A stretch of 12,896 bases of DNA. Origin: an uncultured Eggerthellaceae bacterium. Its GTDB lineage: Bacteria; Actinomycetota; Coriobacteriia; Coriobacteriales; Eggerthellaceae. The stretch covers positions 512 through 13,407 of the forward strand of contig CAJUSL010000017.1 in the NCBI GenBank assembly GCA_910589135.1, given 5' to 3'. Made by a program: the position numbers and the translations under genes. Below are positions 12,554 through 12,896 of this stretch, piece by piece (the stretch's first letter is position 1; each line of letters opens with the position of its first letter). Under the pieces are notes generated by a model. It was not told the origin of the DNA. It saw only the letters and a list, made by a program, of their open reading frames with translations, and did no database searches.

Positions 12554-12896
12554 TACTTCTCCTCCTCTTCGCGAAGGTCCACGATGCGGACGGCCTTGCC
12601 CTCGGAACGCTGGATGGTGTACGGCTCGACGATGCGCACCTTGATGGAAGTGGCGAGCTCGTCCTTGAGCGCCTGGGCAAGCCGTTTCTGCAAATCCTCG
12701 ATCTTGCGCACCTCGTCGATGGTGAAGTCGGGGTTGACCTCGATCTTGAGCGTGGCCACGTCCATGGCGCCCTCGCGCGTCAGCTCGATCTGGTACCAGT
12801 CGGCGATCTCGGGGAACGCGGTGCACACGTCCTCGATCTGCGACGGGAAGACGTTCACGCCGCGGATGATCATCATGTCGTCGGTGCGGCCGTGCA
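12553..12896 (-). CDS. paaK: Phenylacetate-CoA ligase family protein, C-terminal part
   Basis: Only the last 114 codons are inside the window; the frame is open to the right edge. The fragment starts HGRTDDMMIIRGVNVFPSQIE, the hinge and C-terminal-domain motif of PaaK-type AMP-forming aryl-CoA ligases, and ends with the family-typical GKAVRIVDLREEEEK. These enzymes join phenylacetate or related aryl acids to CoA with ATP, passing through an aryl-adenylate. The ATG at 12876 is internal and is not the true start. It is coupled to the ACT gene by a TAATG overlap. In a fermenter the ligase may act on products of aromatic amino-acid oxidation; substrate is not readable from this part, so the paaK name is by family. 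Confidence 0.9.
   Translation of the reverse strand, partial: HGRTDDMMIIRGVNVFPSQIEDVCTAFPEIADWYQIELTREGAMDVATLKIEVNPDFTIDEVRKIEDLQKRLAQALKDELATSIKVRIVEPYTIQRSEGKAVRIVDLREEEEK

Overview
The window comes from a GC-rich Gram-positive actinobacterium, most likely of class Coriobacteriia (Eggerthellaceae-like, e.g. the Slackia/Eggerthella/Gordonibacter group). This placement is inferred from the strong GC bias at third codon positions, a mix of AGGAG-led and apparently leaderless genes, GTG starts, the Clostridia-like IMP dehydrogenase, and a PaaK-ACT pair typical of amino-acid fermenters. No 16S or other definitive marker is present.

Layout, left to right. (1) 1-80, minus: 5' part of the signal recognition particle RNA, cut by the window edge. 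(2) 152-920, minus: a two-gene toxin-antitoxin module, a RelB/DinJ-type antitoxin followed by a PIN-domain (VapC-like) toxin, with a palindromic operator in its promoter. (3) 1089-3872, plus: a DUF4190/DUF5067-like membrane protein, a small XRE-type helix-turn-helix protein, and a membrane-anchored Ser/Thr kinase. This looks like a small signalling cluster and is the best candidate for an under-described system here. (4) 4022-5815, minus: aspartyl-tRNA synthetase, converging on the kinase at a shared terminator. (5) 6195-7142, plus: a 315-residue protein with a C-terminal DUF559/Vsr-like nuclease-fold region, followed by about 560 bp of non-coding DNA holding a long inverted repeat and a very strong terminator hairpin. 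(6) 7707-9233, minus: IMP dehydrogenase, divergent from (7) 9390-10592, plus: a GT4 glycosyltransferase. (8) 10593-10759: convergent intergenic region holding a roughly 104-bp hyphenated palindrome. (9) 10760-11983, minus: acetate kinase. (10) 12134-12896, minus: a double-ACT-domain protein translationally coupled to the 3' part of a phenylacetate-CoA-ligase-family gene that runs off the right edge.

Most genes are housekeeping: translation and protein targeting (SRP RNA, AspRS), GTP synthesis (GuaB), and acetate/ATP and aryl-CoA metabolism (AckA, PaaK-ACT). The accessory parts are the toxin-antitoxin module, the HTH-kinase cluster, the nuclease-like protein and two intergenic repeat structures. 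No CRISPR array, tRNA, rRNA, insertion sequence or integrase was seen.
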